From NCBI GenBank assembly GCA_963736445.1, contig CAVTOY010000002.1, forward strand, positions 1 to 64,000: DNA of 64,000 nucleotides, in the 5' to 3' direction. Source of the DNA: Thiosocius sp963736445 (lineage in GTDB: Bacteria; Pseudomonadota; Gammaproteobacteria; Chromatiales; Chromatiaceae). The position numbers and the translations under genes are program-made. The notes beneath the pieces are model-generated. The model was not told the origin of the DNA and did no database searches. It saw nothing but the letters and a program-made list of their open reading frames with translations. Shown here in pieces: positions 17,170 through 26,854 of the stretch (within the stretch, counting starts at the first letter, position 1; every line of letters starts with the position of its first letter).

Positions 17170-17232
17170 GAATCGACGCCGCGTGCGCGTGCAATCGGCC
17201 TCGTGACGACCGCGAATGATGGAGTCTCGCAA

Positions 17233-17700
17233 ATGGCAACTCTGAACGTAAACGGAGAGCCCGTCTCTCTCGACGTGGACGGCGATACGCCGTTGCTCTG
17301 GGTGCTGCGTGAGCAACTGGGCCTGACCGGAACCAAATACGGCTGCGGCATCGGCCTGTGCGGCGCCTGCACGGTGCATATCGATGGCGAGGCGGTGCGC
17401 TCCTGCGTCATCCCGGTCGCCGCGTTGGGCGCTTCACAGGAGGTGACACGATCGAGGGCCTTTCGCCCGACGGCAGGCATCCGGTGCAGCAGGCCTGGGC
17501 CCAGCTGGACGTGCCGCAGTGCGGTTATTGCCAGCCCGGCATGATCATGGCGGCAGTGGCGCTGCTCGACGAAAAGGCCGAGCCCGAGCGACGCGGACAT
17601 CGATGCGGACATCACCAACATCTGCCGTTGCGGTACCTTCAACCGGGTGCGTCAAGGCATCCATCTCGCCGCCAAGATCAACAAGCGCGGGAGGTCCTGA
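17233..17700 (+). pseudogene. (2Fe-2S) small subunit of molybdenum hydroxylase (IorA-like), frame-broken
   Basis: The small electron-transfer subunit of a xanthine-dehydrogenase-family enzyme, closest to isoquinoline 1-oxidoreductase alpha. The plant-type [2Fe-2S] motif KYGCGIGLCGACTVH and the second cluster (PQCGYCQPGM, then NICRCGTFNRVRQGI) are all present. They lie in frames 1, 3 and 1, with breaks near 17440 and 17580. Length (about 155 residues) is normal once joined. The start is the ATG at 17233 with GGAG eight bases ahead. The stop overlaps the next start as TGATG. Conserved cysteines throughout suggest sequence errors or very recent decay. Confidence 0.8.
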
Positions 17701-19879
17701 TGACGGCAAGACGCATAACGCTCTCCCGGCGCGATTTTCTGATCGGCACGGCGTCTGCCGGGGCCAGCCTGTCACTCGGCCTGTATCTGCCGCTGGGCAG
17801 CGCAGAGACGCGAAAGGGCGCCGCGGACACCGGAGGTCAATGCCTGGGTGGTGATCGAACCCGACGATACCGTGGTCGTGCGTATCGCCCGCTCGGAGAT
17901 GGGGCAGGGCACGCTCACCGGTCTGGCGCAGCTGGTCGCCGAGGAACTCGAATGCGACTGGTCCAAGGTCAAGACCGAGTATCCGACGCCGGGTGAAAAC
18001 CTCGGACGTGATCGGGTATGGCGGAGCTTTTCGACCGGTGGCAGTCAGGGTATCCGCGGCAGTCACCAGTACGTCCGCGAGGGCGGCGCACTGGCCAGGG
18101 TGTTGTCTGATCGAGGCGGCTGCAGAGGCCTGGGATGTGCCGGCCGGGGAGTGCAGTGCCGCCGACGAGCGTGATCACGCACCGCCCGACGGGCGCACGA
18201 CTAGCTACGGCAAGGTGGCGGCCGCGGCCGCCGAGATGGTGCCGCCGCTGCAGGTCGAGCTGAAGGACCCGAAAGACTGGAAGATCGTCGGCAAACCCCT
18301 GAAGCGCCTGGATACGCACGAAAAACTGACCGGCAAGCAGGTCTTCGGCGCCGATCTGCAGTTGCCCGGTATGCTCAATGCCGCGATCAGGGCCTGTCCG
18401 GTGTTCGGCGGCACCTTGGCCGCGTTCGATGCCGATGCGGTGCGCAAGATGCCTGGCGTGCGCAGCGTCGTGCGCGTCGGTGACGATGCCGTCGCGGTCG
18501 TCGCGGACACCTGGTGGCAGGCCAAGACGGCACTGGATGCGCTGCCGGTCACCTGGGACGAGGGCCCGAATGTCGGCCTCAGCAGTGCATCGATCGCGCA
18601 ATGCTGGCAGAAGGGCTGACCGCCGATGACGCCTTCGTCGGTAACCAGGCGGGCGACGTCCAGGCCGCCCTGCAGGGAGCTGCGAAGACCGTGGAGGCGG
18701 TCTACGGCTACCCGTATCAGAATCACGCGACCATGGAGCCGATGAACGCGACGGCGCGCTGGACCGCCGACCGCTGCGAGGTCTGGTGTCCGACCCAGAA
18801 CGGCGAGGCAGCGCTGCAGGCGGCCGCCGAGGCGGCCGGCCTGCCGGCCACCCAGTGCGAGGTCTACAAGATCCATCTCGGTGGCGGTTTCGGGCGGCGC
18901 GGCGCGTTTCACGATTTCGTCCGGCAGGCCGTTGCGATCGCGAAGCAGCTGCCGGGTACACCGGTGAAGCTGCTGTGGACGCGCGAAGAGGACATGCTGC
19001 ACGGCGCCTATCACCCGATCACCCAGGCCAGACTGGTCGGCGGGCTCGACGACAAGGGCGAGCTGATCGGTCTGCGCATGCGCATCTCGGGTCAGTCGAT
19101 CCTGGCCTCGGTGAGGCCGCGGCCCTGCGGGACGGTGCCGATATGTTCATCTTTCAGGGCGTGCTGCCGACGGTGATCACGCCATCAGCTACAGCATTCC
19201 CAATCTGCTGATCGATCACGCGATGCGCAATCCGCCGGTGCCGCCGGGCTTCTGGCGTGGCGTGAACGTCAATCAGAACGCCATCTACATGGAGTGTTTC
19301 ATCGATGAACTGGCGCATGCCGCGGGCAAGGACCCGCTCGCGTTCCGTCGCGGGCTCATGTCGGATCAACCGCGAAGCCTCGCGGTGCTGGATGCGGTCG
19401 CCGAGAAGGTGGGTTGGGGAACGCCGGCTGCAGACGGGGTGCATCGTGGCCTGGCAGTCTGCAAGGCCTTCGCGAGTTACATCGCGGCCTGCGCGGAGGT
19501 CTCGGTCGACGACCGGGGGCGGCTAAAGATCCATCGCATCGTCGCGGCGACCGATCCCGGCTATGCGGTCAACCCGCAGCAGATCGAGGCCCAGGTCGAG
19601 GGTTCATTCGTATTCGGCCTGTCGGCGCTGCTGTACGGGGAATGCACCATCCGCGGCGGCCGCGTCGAACAGGAGAACTTCGATACCTACCCGTCCATGC
19701 TGATTGGCGAGATGCCCAAGGTCGAGATGATCGTCATGCCCTCGGGCGGTTTCTGGGGTGGGGTCGGCGAGCCGACCATCGCGGTGGCCGCGCCGGCGGT
19801 GCTCAACGCGATTTTCGCCGCGACCGGCAAGCGCGTGCGTCGCTTCCCGTTGAAGAATACCGACCTGCGGGCGGCATAA
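17700..19879 (+). pseudogene. molybdopterin-binding large subunit (IorB-like), multiply frame-broken
   Basis: The catalytic subunit of the same enzyme, about 725 residues when joined. It begins with a twin-arginine signal (SRRDFLIGTASAGAS), so the enzyme is exported folded to the periplasm. Conserved blocks are spread over three frames: MGQGTLTGLAQLVAEEL, KIVGKPLKRLDTHEKLTGK, YPYQNHATMEPMNATA, HLGGGFGRRGAFHDF, and near the end FWGGVGEPTIAVAAPAV with the active-site glutamate. Frame changes fall near 17830, 18105, 18175, 18200, 18595, 19120 and 19175. Some compensate each other, for example an in-frame stretch near 18160-18200 that reads better shifted. Substrates of the family are N-heterocycles or aldehydes. 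Confidence 0.8.
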
Positions 19880-19982
19880 GCTACATCGGACCGGATGTGT
19901 CCGAAGCGGTGCCGCAATCCGGCCGCCGGTCAGCGCAAATGAGCAGACCGTCGGCGGAGTCGCTATCTGGTAGGCTGATAGC

Positions 19983-21298
19983 GTGCGAACCAGCAAGAGA
20001 GAAACAGATGCGAAGCGACCTGCCGCGCGGCGCAGTTGCCTGATCGGCCTGCTCGCGCTGCTGGCCGCCTGCAGCGCGGAACAGGACAAGCAGCAGGGCG
20101 CTATCGTCCTCGAGGCCTGGGCGCATGCGGGACAGGCAGCCGAGCGTGAGGTGCTCGAGCGGCAGGCAGCGCGATTCAGCGACGCGCAGCCCGACATCGA
20201 CGTCCGGCTGACCTTTATCCCCGAGCGCTCCTACAACGCCCAAGTGCAGGCGGCGGCTGTCGCCGGCGAACTGCCGGACGTGCTGGAGTTCGACGGCCCC
20301 TTCTTGTTCAACTATGTCTGGCAGGGTCGACTGCAGTCCCTCGATGGACTGCTTGCCGCCGAAACGCAGCAAGACCTGCTCCCGTCCATCGTCCAGCAGG
20401 GTCGCTATCTGGGGCGGCTGTATGGCGTCGGGACCTTCGATTCCGGCCTTGGAATCTATGCCCGCCGCAGTGCATTGCAGTCGGCCGACATCCGCATCCC
20501 CATCGATCCAGAGGACGGCTGGGATGCAGGCGAGTTCGGCGCGATTCTGAAGACGCTGGCCGAGCGCGATGTAGACGGCATGGTGCTGGATCTGAAGCTG
20601 AACTACGCCGGTGAATGGTTCACCTATGCCTTTTCGCCGCTGCTGCAATCGGCCGGTGGTGATCTGATCGATCGGAGCGCCTATCAATCCGCCGAGGGAG
20701 CGCTCAATGGCCCGCGGTCGGTCGCCGCGATGAGCGCGCTGCAAGACTGGTTTTCCGGCGGCTATGTGGACCTCAACCTCGATGATGCGGCCTTCGTGAG
20801 CGGACGAGTGGCGCTATCCTGGGCTGGCCATTGGGAGTATGCCCGCTACGCCGCTGCACTTGGTGACGACCTGTTGTTGTTGCCGCTGCCGGATCTCGGG
20901 CAGGGCTCTCGTACCGGCCAGGGTTCCTGGGTGTGGGGAATCACCAGGGCAGCGACTATCCGCAGGCCGCCGCGCGCTGGCTCGAGTTCCTGCTCCAGCC
21001 CGCGGAAGTGCTGGCCATGGCGACCGCTAATGGTGCGGTGCCCGCCACCCAGGCTGCCGTTGACCGCTCACCACTGTATGGCAACGATGGCCCACTGCGG
21101 CTCTTCACCCGCCAGCTGCTCGACGGTCTCTCGGTACCACGGCCGCAGACGCCGGCCTATCCGGTGATCACATCCACGTTCCAGCAGGCGTTTCGAGATA
21201 TCCGCAACGGCGCCGATGTCCAGGCCACACTCGATGCGGCGGTCGCCGTCATAGACCAGGATATCCGCGACAACCAGGGCTATCCGCCGCCGAACTGA
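19983..21298 (+). pseudogene. carbohydrate-type ABC importer substrate-binding lipoprotein, one frame break
   Basis: An extracellular solute-binding protein of family 1 (UgpB/MalE type), about 438 residues. A GTG start is followed by a lipoprotein signal whose lipobox is LLAAC, so it would be anchored in the membrane facing the periplasm. Family blocks include the first strand IVLEAWAHAG, AGELPDVLEFDGP and SGRVALSWAGHWEY. The frame changes near 20940, between GSWVWGI and NHQGSDYPQAAARWLEFLL, and continues to the stop at 21298. One single-base change breaks it; the rest is conserved. It is the first gene of an importer operon of the MalEFGK layout; the sugar or glycerol-phosphate substrate is unknown. 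Confidence 0.82.
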
Positions 21299-21319
21299 CG
21301 GACGGCGGCGAGCGAGACC

Positions 21320-22227
21320 ATGGCAGCCAGACGCGAACAATACCGGGATCGGCGAGGGCGCACTGCCGTGTTGATCAGTATGCCAGCGCTGCTCGGGCTG
21401 CTGGCTTTTGTCTTCGCCCCCTTTCTGCTGGCAGTGGTGCTGGGCTTCAGCAATCTTCGGCTCGGCTCGCCGCTGCCGCTCGAGTGGGTTGGATTCGAGC
21501 AATATCGCCGCATTTTCGCGGAACCCTCCTTCACGCGCGCACTCTTTAATAATCTGCTGTTCGCCCTGGCGATCGTGCCACTGCAGACGGCGCTAGCCCT
21601 GGTGTTGGCGCTGCTGCTCAACAGGCGTCTGCGCGGAATCGCGCTGTTCCGCACGTTGTTCTTCATGCCGGTTGTCTTCCCGTTGTCTCTCGTCGCCGTG
21701 GTCTGGATATTGATCTTTGCCCCCGGACCCAACGGGATGATGAATGCCTTTCTGGAGCTGGTGAGCCTCGGTGCCTGGACGCCGCATGACTTTTTGCATG
21801 ACACCCGACTCGCACTGCCAGCCATTATGCTGACGTCGCTGTGGCAGGGCGTCGGTTTCCAGATGGTCATCGTGCTCGCCGGACTGCAGGCGATTCCTGC
21901 CGAACTGTACGAGGCGGCCGGATCGACGGGGCCGGTCGCTGGCAGCAGTTCTGGCATGTGACCCTACCTCAGCTGCGCAACACGATGATCTTCGTGGTGC
22001 TGGTCACCACCATCCTGGCCTTTCGTTTGTTCGATCAGGTGCAGATCATGACTCAGGGTGGCCCGAATGACGCCACTACGACGGTGATGTTCGAGGCCGT
22101 CGAGGCCGCGTTCACCCGCCAGCAGGTGGCGCGCGGCGCCGCAATGAGCGTCGTGCTGTTTGTGGTGGTGTTGTTGATCTCCTGGCTCCAGCGCCGCCTG
22201 GCCCGCCAGCAACGGGAGGTGGCGTGA
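21320..22227 (+). pseudogene. ABC importer permease, MalF/UgpA type, one frame break
   Basis: About 300 residues with six membrane helices, from LISMPALLGLLAFVFAPFLL to the last helix SVVLFVVVLLISWLQ. The cytoplasmic EAA loop that docks to the ATPase is split by a frame change near 21920: IPAELYEAAG in one frame, IDGAGRWQQFWHVTLP in the next. Joined, it reads EAAxIDGAGRWQQFWHVTLP, the usual form. It partners the MalG-type permease whose GTG start overlaps its stop. Confidence 0.82.
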
Positions 22228-23054
22228 CGTCGCGTGCCGCGATCCCGCTTGTCTATACCGGCCTGCTGCTGCTGGGGCTGCTGTTCATCAGTCCGATCGC
22301 GTTCATGCTCGCCGGTAGCTTCAAGCCGGATGCGCGCGTGCTGATGGAGGCGGGCGAATGGCGGGCCTTCTGGCCAACCGAGATGGCGCTGCAGAACTAT
22401 CGGGACGTGTTCGCCCGCGTCGACTTTGCCCGCTTCCTCTGGAACTCATTGTTCATAAATGGCGCCATCGTCGGCTTGGGCTTGTTGGTAAACTCACTCG
22501 CCGGCTATGCCTTCGCGCGCCTGGCGTGGAGCGGCCGCGACCTGATGTTGAGCCTGGTCATGGCGGTGATGATCATCCCGATCGAAGCAATCGCCGTGCC
22601 CCTGTTCTACCTGGTCTCGCTGTTCGGCTGGCGGGACACCTATCTGGTGCAGATACTGCCGTTTATCGCCAACGCGTTCTCTATCTATTTATTCTTCACC
22701 TATTTCATCGGCATGCCCCGCGAGTTGGAGGAGGCGGCACGTATCGACGGTGCCGGTGTGCTGCGCACCTTCTTCAGCGTCATCCTGCCCAATGCCAAGC
22801 CGGTGTTTGCCAGCGTCGCAATACTCACCTTCCTGACCCATTGGGGTGCCTTTCTCTGGCCATTGATGGTCACGAGCAGCGAAAGCGTGCGACCACTGCC
22901 GCTGGCCATTGCGACCTTCCACGGCCTGCCGCCGCTGCAGTGGGGCGATATCTTTGCGTTTGGCATGATGATGGTGGTGCCGGTGCTGCTTATTTTTCTG
23001 CTGTTTCAGCCTTGGTTCGTGCGCGGTGTCGCTGCCAGCGGCATAAAGGGTTGA
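22224..23054 (+). CDS. ABC importer permease, MalG/UgpE type
   Basis: An intact 276-residue permease with six predicted helices. The EAA motif is LEEAARIDGAGVLRTFFSVILP (about residues 170-191), followed by SVAILTFLTHWGAFLWPLM typical of MalG-family proteins. The start is a GTG overlapping the preceding stop by four bases. It would form the membrane channel with the MalF-type subunit. Substrate cannot be inferred. Confidence 0.9.
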   Translation: MTSRAAIPLVYTGLLLLGLLFISPIAFMLAGSFKPDARVLMEAGEWRAFWPTEMALQNYRDVFARVDFARFLWNSLFINGAIVGLGLLVNSLAGYAFARLAWSGRDLMLSLVMAVMIIPIEAIAVPLFYLVSLFGWRDTYLVQILPFIANAFSIYLFFTYFIGMPRELEEAARIDGAGVLRTFFSVILPNAKPVFASVAILTFLTHWGAFLWPLMVTSSESVRPLPLAIATFHGLPPLQWGDIFAFGMMMVVPVLLIFLLFQPWFVRGVAASGIKG

Positions 23055-23057
23055 GTG

Positions 23058-24164
23058 ATGTCCGGCGTCGAATATCGCCATGTCGACAAGACCTACCCGG
23101 ATGGCACCCGGGCGCTGAGCGATCTTTCCCTGAGCATGGGCGATGGTGAACTCATGGTATTGGTCGGGCCATCGGGCGGCGGAAAGTCGACGGCCCTGCG
23201 TCTGTTGGCTGGCCTGGATCCGGTAAGCGGCGGCGAGATCTGGATTGGCGATGAATGTGTGAACGCGCTGTCGCCGCAGCGGCGTGACATTGCGATGGTG
23301 TTTCAGAACTATGCGCTTTATCCGCATATGACGGTGCGCCGCAACCTGGAATTCCCGCTGCGGATGATGCGGCTGGGCAGGTCGGCGATTTCCGCGCGGG
23401 TAAGCGACACCGCGGCACTGCTCGGCCTCACCGCGCTGCTCGAGCGGCGCCCGCGCGAGCTGTCCGGCGGCCAGCGCCAGCGAGTCGCCATGGGACGTGC
23501 CATGGTACGCCAACCGCGCGTGTTCCTGATGGACGAGCCGCTTTCGAATCTCGATGCAGCGCTGCGTACGCAGATCCGCGCCGAGATTGCCAGTCTGCAG
23601 CGGCGGCTCGCGATCACTACCGTCTATGTCACCCACGACCAGGTGGAGGCTATGACCCTCGGCGATCGCATCGCCGTACTGAACGCCGGTCAGCTGCAGC
23701 AGGTCGGTCCACCGCAGGCGCTGTACGACCGCCCCGCAAACACCTTTGTCGCCGAGTTTCTCGGCAATCCCGGGATGAATATCCTAGCCGCGGACCTGAG
23801 TCGCGATCGTATGTCCTTGCAATTGCGCGACGGCGGATGGGAAATCCCGCTGGCAGAGCTGCCGCAGCGCTGCCGCGAGCTGGCACAGCATCTTGCCGGT
23901 CCTTTTCTGGTCGGGCTGCGCCCGGAGGCGTTTTCCCCGCGCCTGGGTACGGCGACCGAGATGATCGTCGAGACCGTGGAGTCGCTGGGTCACGAGCGTC
24001 TGCTCACGGTTCGGCCTACTGCCGACACCACAGGTGCCGGGCAGACGTCCTTGGTGGCGCGCCTGCGCGGTGGGCGGGCCGAGGGCGCCGGGCAGAAGAT
24101 CGAACTCGGTTTCGACAGCGAGCAGCTCAGGTTTTTCAACGTAAAGGGTGATCTGATCGGCTGA
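23058..24164 (+). CDS. ABC importer ATPase, UgpC/MalK/MsmX type
   Basis: A 368-residue ATPase with Walker A GPSGGGKSTALRLLAG, Q-loop MVFQNYALYPHMTV, signature LSGGQRQRVAMGRAMVRQPRVFLMDEPLSNLD and H-loop VYVTHDQVEAM. A C-terminal TOBE/regulatory region follows from about 240, with FLVGLRPEAFSP. This is the shared ATPase of family-1 carbohydrate importers. The start is the ATG at 23058, with an alternative GTG immediately before at 23055; it lies three bases after the permease stop. The gene is intact although two of its three partners are frame-broken. Confidence 0.92.
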   Translation: MSGVEYRHVDKTYPDGTRALSDLSLSMGDGELMVLVGPSGGGKSTALRLLAGLDPVSGGEIWIGDECVNALSPQRRDIAMVFQNYALYPHMTVRRNLEFPLRMMRLGRSAISARVSDTAALLGLTALLERRPRELSGGQRQRVAMGRAMVRQPRVFLMDEPLSNLDAALRTQIRAEIASLQRRLAITTVYVTHDQVEAMTLGDRIAVLNAGQLQQVGPPQALYDRPANTFVAEFLGNPGMNILAADLSRDRMSLQLRDGGWEIPLAELPQRCRELAQHLAGPFLVGLRPEAFSPRLGTATEMIVETVESLGHERLLTVRPTADTTGAGQTSLVARLRGGRAEGAGQKIELGFDSEQLRFFNVKGDLIG

Positions 24165-24327
24165 GCTTTTTGGCCTCGGCGTCAACGGTGCCGGCATTTC
24201 CGCCCAGGCGCCACCGCCAGCACCCGCCTGGGTTCGAATTATTCGATGTCTCAACCATGCGATTCCGACTTTTGTATCAGTGCAGTCAACGCCATGCTGG
24301 ACCTGCCAACAAATAAGGAGGCATTGC

Positions 24328-24690
24328 ATGGATATCCGTATCGAATCGCCACAGTTCCCGACAAGCAACGCGATGAGCAGCTACCTGAAGCGGCGGCTGC
24401 AGGACCACCTGGCTTTCGGCAGCGAGCGTATCCGCGAGGTGGAGGCCCACCTGTCAGACGTCAATGGTCTGCGCGGCGGCCAAGACAAGCGCTGTCGGCT
24501 GATCGTGCGCCTGAACCAGGCGCCCAAGGTCGTGGTCGAGAGCACCGATTCGGACCTGTACGTCGCCATCCGGCGATCCGCCGACAGGGTCGGTCGGGCG
24601 GTACAGCGCAGCATTGGGAAACGTCTCGGCCCGCGACGCCAGCGTGAACGGCCGTCTTTCGAACAGGATCAGCCTGGCATCCTTGCCTGA
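24328..24690 (+). CDS. ribosome hibernation-promoting factor / RaiA-family protein
   Basis: A 120-residue HPF/RaiA protein: MDIRIESPQFPTS strand, helix with YLKRRLQDHLAFGSERI, VEAHLSDVNGLRGGQDKRC with the conserved DKRC motif, and the third helix DLYVAIRRSADRVGRAVQRS. A basic tail (RRQRE) and acidic end follow. Members bind the 30S decoding site and inactivate ribosomes in stationary phase. The chosen start is the ATG at 24328, with AAGGAGG seven bases upstream; longer forms lack similarity. It is followed after 32 bases by the BI-1/YccA gene. A second, more divergent HPF-like gene is at 3664-3966. Confidence 0.88.
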   Translation: MDIRIESPQFPTSNAMSSYLKRRLQDHLAFGSERIREVEAHLSDVNGLRGGQDKRCRLIVRLNQAPKVVVESTDSDLYVAIRRSADRVGRAVQRSIGKRLGPRRQRERPSFEQDQPGILA

Positions 24691-24722
24691 TCGTCGATTT
24701 TCTCTTCATTTGGAGTCATCAC

Positions 24723-25385
24723 GTGAATACCAGCATCTACAACGCCAGTCCGACAACAGCCCAGGCAACGGGTAGTCGCGTACTGCGCAATACCTATCTG
24801 TTGTTATCCATGACCTTGGCGTTCGCCGCGGCGACGGCCGGCTTGAGCATGGCACTCAACCTCCCGCATCCCGGGCTGATCCTCACATTGGTGGGCTACT
24901 TTGGCTTACTGTTTATGACCAGCCGCTACCGCGACCAGGCCCTGGGTTTGGTGTTCGTGTTCGCGCTGACAGGCTTCATGGGATATACCCTGGGCCCAAT
25001 TCTGAGTTCCTACATCGGCATGAGCGGCGGGCCGCAGGTCGTAATGACGGCACTCGGCGCCACGGCCCTGGTCTTCGTGGGCCTATCCGGTTATGCGATG
25101 ACCACGCGCCACGACCTCAGCTTTATGGGCGGGATGCTGTTCGTCGGCATACTGGTCGCGTTTCTGGCCGGCATCGCCGCGGTCGTGTTCTCCATGCCCG
25201 CGCTTTCACTCGCCGTGTCGGCGATGTTCGTGCTGTTGATGTCCGGGTTGATCCTTTACGAGACGCAACAGATCGTGCGCGGCGGCGAGACGAACTACAT
25301 CATGGCCACGGTGACGCTGTTTGTTGCGATATTCAACCTGTTTACGAGCCTGCTGCACCTGCTCGGCTTCGCCAGCCAGGAGTAG
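24723..25385 (+). CDS. Bax inhibitor-1 / YccA family membrane protein
   Basis: A 220-residue protein with seven predicted membrane helices and the BI-1 signatures GLSMALNLPHPG, GFMGYTLGPILSSYIG and the acidic C-terminal region SGLILYETQQIVRGGETNY. In E. coli YccA interacts with the FtsH protease and inhibits it; eukaryotic relatives are calcium leak channels. The start is a GTG with GGAG seven bases ahead. Nearness to HPF suggests a shared stress or stasis role, but this is only context. Confidence 0.9.
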   Translation: MNTSIYNASPTTAQATGSRVLRNTYLLLSMTLAFAAATAGLSMALNLPHPGLILTLVGYFGLLFMTSRYRDQALGLVFVFALTGFMGYTLGPILSSYIGMSGGPQVVMTALGATALVFVGLSGYAMTTRHDLSFMGGMLFVGILVAFLAGIAAVVFSMPALSLAVSAMFVLLMSGLILYETQQIVRGGETNYIMATVTLFVAIFNLFTSLLHLLGFASQE

Positions 25386-25462
25386 CCAGACTGCTTAGAC
25401 ACTCATGGGGGGTGGAGGCTGTTCTCCGCGCCCCCATGATCGCTGGTAGCTCTGAGGATTGT

Positions 25463-25867
25463 TCAGCGTACGGTAATCGTAACGACTTCGGAGTAGATTG
25501 GGGTGGCATGTGGCATATGCGCGAAATCGCCGAGCAACAGCTGAAGTGTATGTTCTCCTGGCGGAAGTTCCACCGTGGTCTGAGTCTGTCCGCCACCGAA
25601 ATGCCGATAGTTATCGTTGGCCGGAATCGGTTGGCTGAAGTCCGGCAGAGGCGCATCGAGGATCAGGTGGTGATGTCCGGTTTTTTCCTTCATCGTCCCA
25701 GCCGGCGCAACGCCATAACCCCTCAATCCAAACACGACAGTGACAGGGCTGGTTACGGTGTCACCGTCCTTGGGTGACACGATGTACGCCTCGGGCGTAG
25801 CCGTTGCTGCGGCCCAGGCGACCGAAAATAGGCTCGTCAGCAAAAGAATTTGAACAGCGCGCAGCAT
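25463..25867 (-). CDS. exported DUF4399 protein
   Basis: A 134-residue protein with a signal peptide (LRAVQILLLTSLFSVAWA) and a DUF4399 core: AYIVSPKDGDTVTSPVTVVFGLRGYGVAPAG, then TGHHHLILD, HFGGGQTQTTVELPPGEHTLQL and DFAHMPH. The HHH and HMPH motifs could bind metal (inference). Function of the family is unknown. GGAG precedes the ATG by eight bases. It is a single gene on this strand. Confidence 0.88.
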   Translation of the reverse strand: MLRAVQILLLTSLFSVAWAAATATPEAYIVSPKDGDTVTSPVTVVFGLRGYGVAPAGTMKEKTGHHHLILDAPLPDFSQPIPANDNYRHFGGGQTQTTVELPPGEHTLQLLLGDFAHMPHATPIYSEVVTITVR

Positions 25868-25930
25868 TGGGTTTTCTCCATTTCGTTGGGTAGAGCGACC
25901 GAAAAAGAAGACTAGCGCACGGCTACAAGT

Positions 25931-25958
25931 GAATAGCCGACGGATTTCGTGGCTATTC
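25931..25958. other. 8-bp perfect inverted repeat downstream of the RRM gene
   Basis: GAATAGCC (25931-25938) and GGCTATTC (25951-25958) surround a 12-base loop. It lies 60 bases past the stop of the minus-strand RRM gene, where a terminator would be expected, but no clear run of T follows in that direction, so its role is open. Confidence 0.35.
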
Positions 25959-26017
25959 GCGGTCGTAGGAAAAACGCCAGCGAGGCATGTCGTGCGACGG
26001 ATACCCAGCGATCGCTG

Positions 26018-26284
26018 CTAGCGGCGACCCCCGCCGCGGCGGTTCTTGGGGCGGTTTGGACCGACCCGGATTTCACTGCCGTTGAACAAACTGCCGTCCA
26101 GACCCGAGATCGCAGCACGCCCCTCGTGTCCTTCCATGTCGACGGTCGCGAATCCCCGGCAATCGCCCGAGAAGATGTCAGTGGCAAGTTTGATCGAGCG
26201 CACCACACCGTATTGGTTGAACAGTTCAGTGACGTTCTCTTCCGTGGATGACCTTGGCAGGCCGCGTACAAAAAGGGTAATCAT
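26018..26284 (-). CDS. small RRM-domain RNA-binding protein
   Basis: An 88-residue protein that is essentially one RNA-recognition motif: RNP2 is LFVRGLP at residues 4-10 and RNP1 is CRGFATVDM near 44-52, with the aromatic residues used for RNA stacking. It ends in a short RGGGRR tail. Bacterial RRM proteins of this size are often cold-induced. The start is the ATG at 26284; a longer frame upstream is non-coding and includes the csp terminator. It lies downstream of the cold-shock gene on the same strand. Confidence 0.85.
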   Translation of the reverse strand: MITLFVRGLPRSSTEENVTELFNQYGVVRSIKLATDIFSGDCRGFATVDMEGHEGRAAISGLDGSLFNGSEIRVGPNRPKNRRGGGRR

Positions 26285-26367
26285 GAATAAGATCCGGGCG
26301 CGACCATCTGCGGCTGCGTGAGATACGCAACACGGCGGTCTGCAGTGAACGGCAGAAAGCGGAAGGA

Positions 26368-26390
26368 CCGCCCCGGGCAAACCGGGGCGG
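26368..26390 (-). terminator. intrinsic terminator-like hairpin after the cold-shock gene
   Basis: A perfect 9-bp stem CCGCCCCGG/CCGGGGCGG (26368-26376, 26382-26390) with a five-base loop, 17 bases beyond the csp stop. In the minus direction it is followed by TCCTTCCGCTTTCT, a weak T-rich tract. It may only partly stop transcription before the RRM gene. Confidence 0.6.
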
Positions 26391-26407
26391 CCGGTGTCGA
26401 AGATGCG

Positions 26408-26617
26408 TTACAGCGCGACGACGTTATCGGCCTGGGGGCCTTTCTGGCCCTGGGTCTCTGTGAACTCGACCTTCTGGCCGTCGACCAGTGAGCGATGACC
26501 CTCGCCAACGATCGAACGGAAGTGGACGAACAGGTCTTTGCCGTTCGGGCGCTCGATGAAACCGTAGCCTTTGCCGCTATCGAACCATTTTACGGTCCCA
26601 GTCTGTCTTTCTGACAT
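26408..26617 (-). CDS. CspA-family cold-shock protein
   Basis: A 69-residue cold-shock-domain protein. GTVKWFDSGKGYGFIE carries RNP1 (KGYGFIE) and DLFVHFRSI carries RNP2 (VHF), which bind single-stranded RNA and DNA. These proteins act as RNA chaperones and often hold transcripts open at low temperature. A purine-rich ribosome site (GAGGTAAAGAGAG) precedes the ATG. Upstream, 237 bases hold no gene and could encode the long structured leader typical of csp mRNAs; a GGCCTTCCGAGGCC hairpin lies there. Confidence 0.95.
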   Translation of the reverse strand: MSERQTGTVKWFDSGKGYGFIERPNGKDLFVHFRSIVGEGHRSLVDGQKVEFTETQGQKGPQADNVVAL

Positions 26618-26854
26618 TCTCTCTTTACCTCGAAAAATTTCTAAACAATATCGGCCTCGGAAGGCCGGTAACTACCACGAATCTTGGCAGGCACTATGTA
26701 GCTCGATTCGAGTGTCACTTTCGAGGAAACAGCGAATAGAAGCTGCTAGTAGGCAGGTCAAAAATCACGGAGAAACTAGAACCTACACCGCATCAGGGAA
26801 AAACGCAAACGTGTTTTGTCAGAGGCGTGGCGCGGGGGTTTCGGGTGCCATCCT

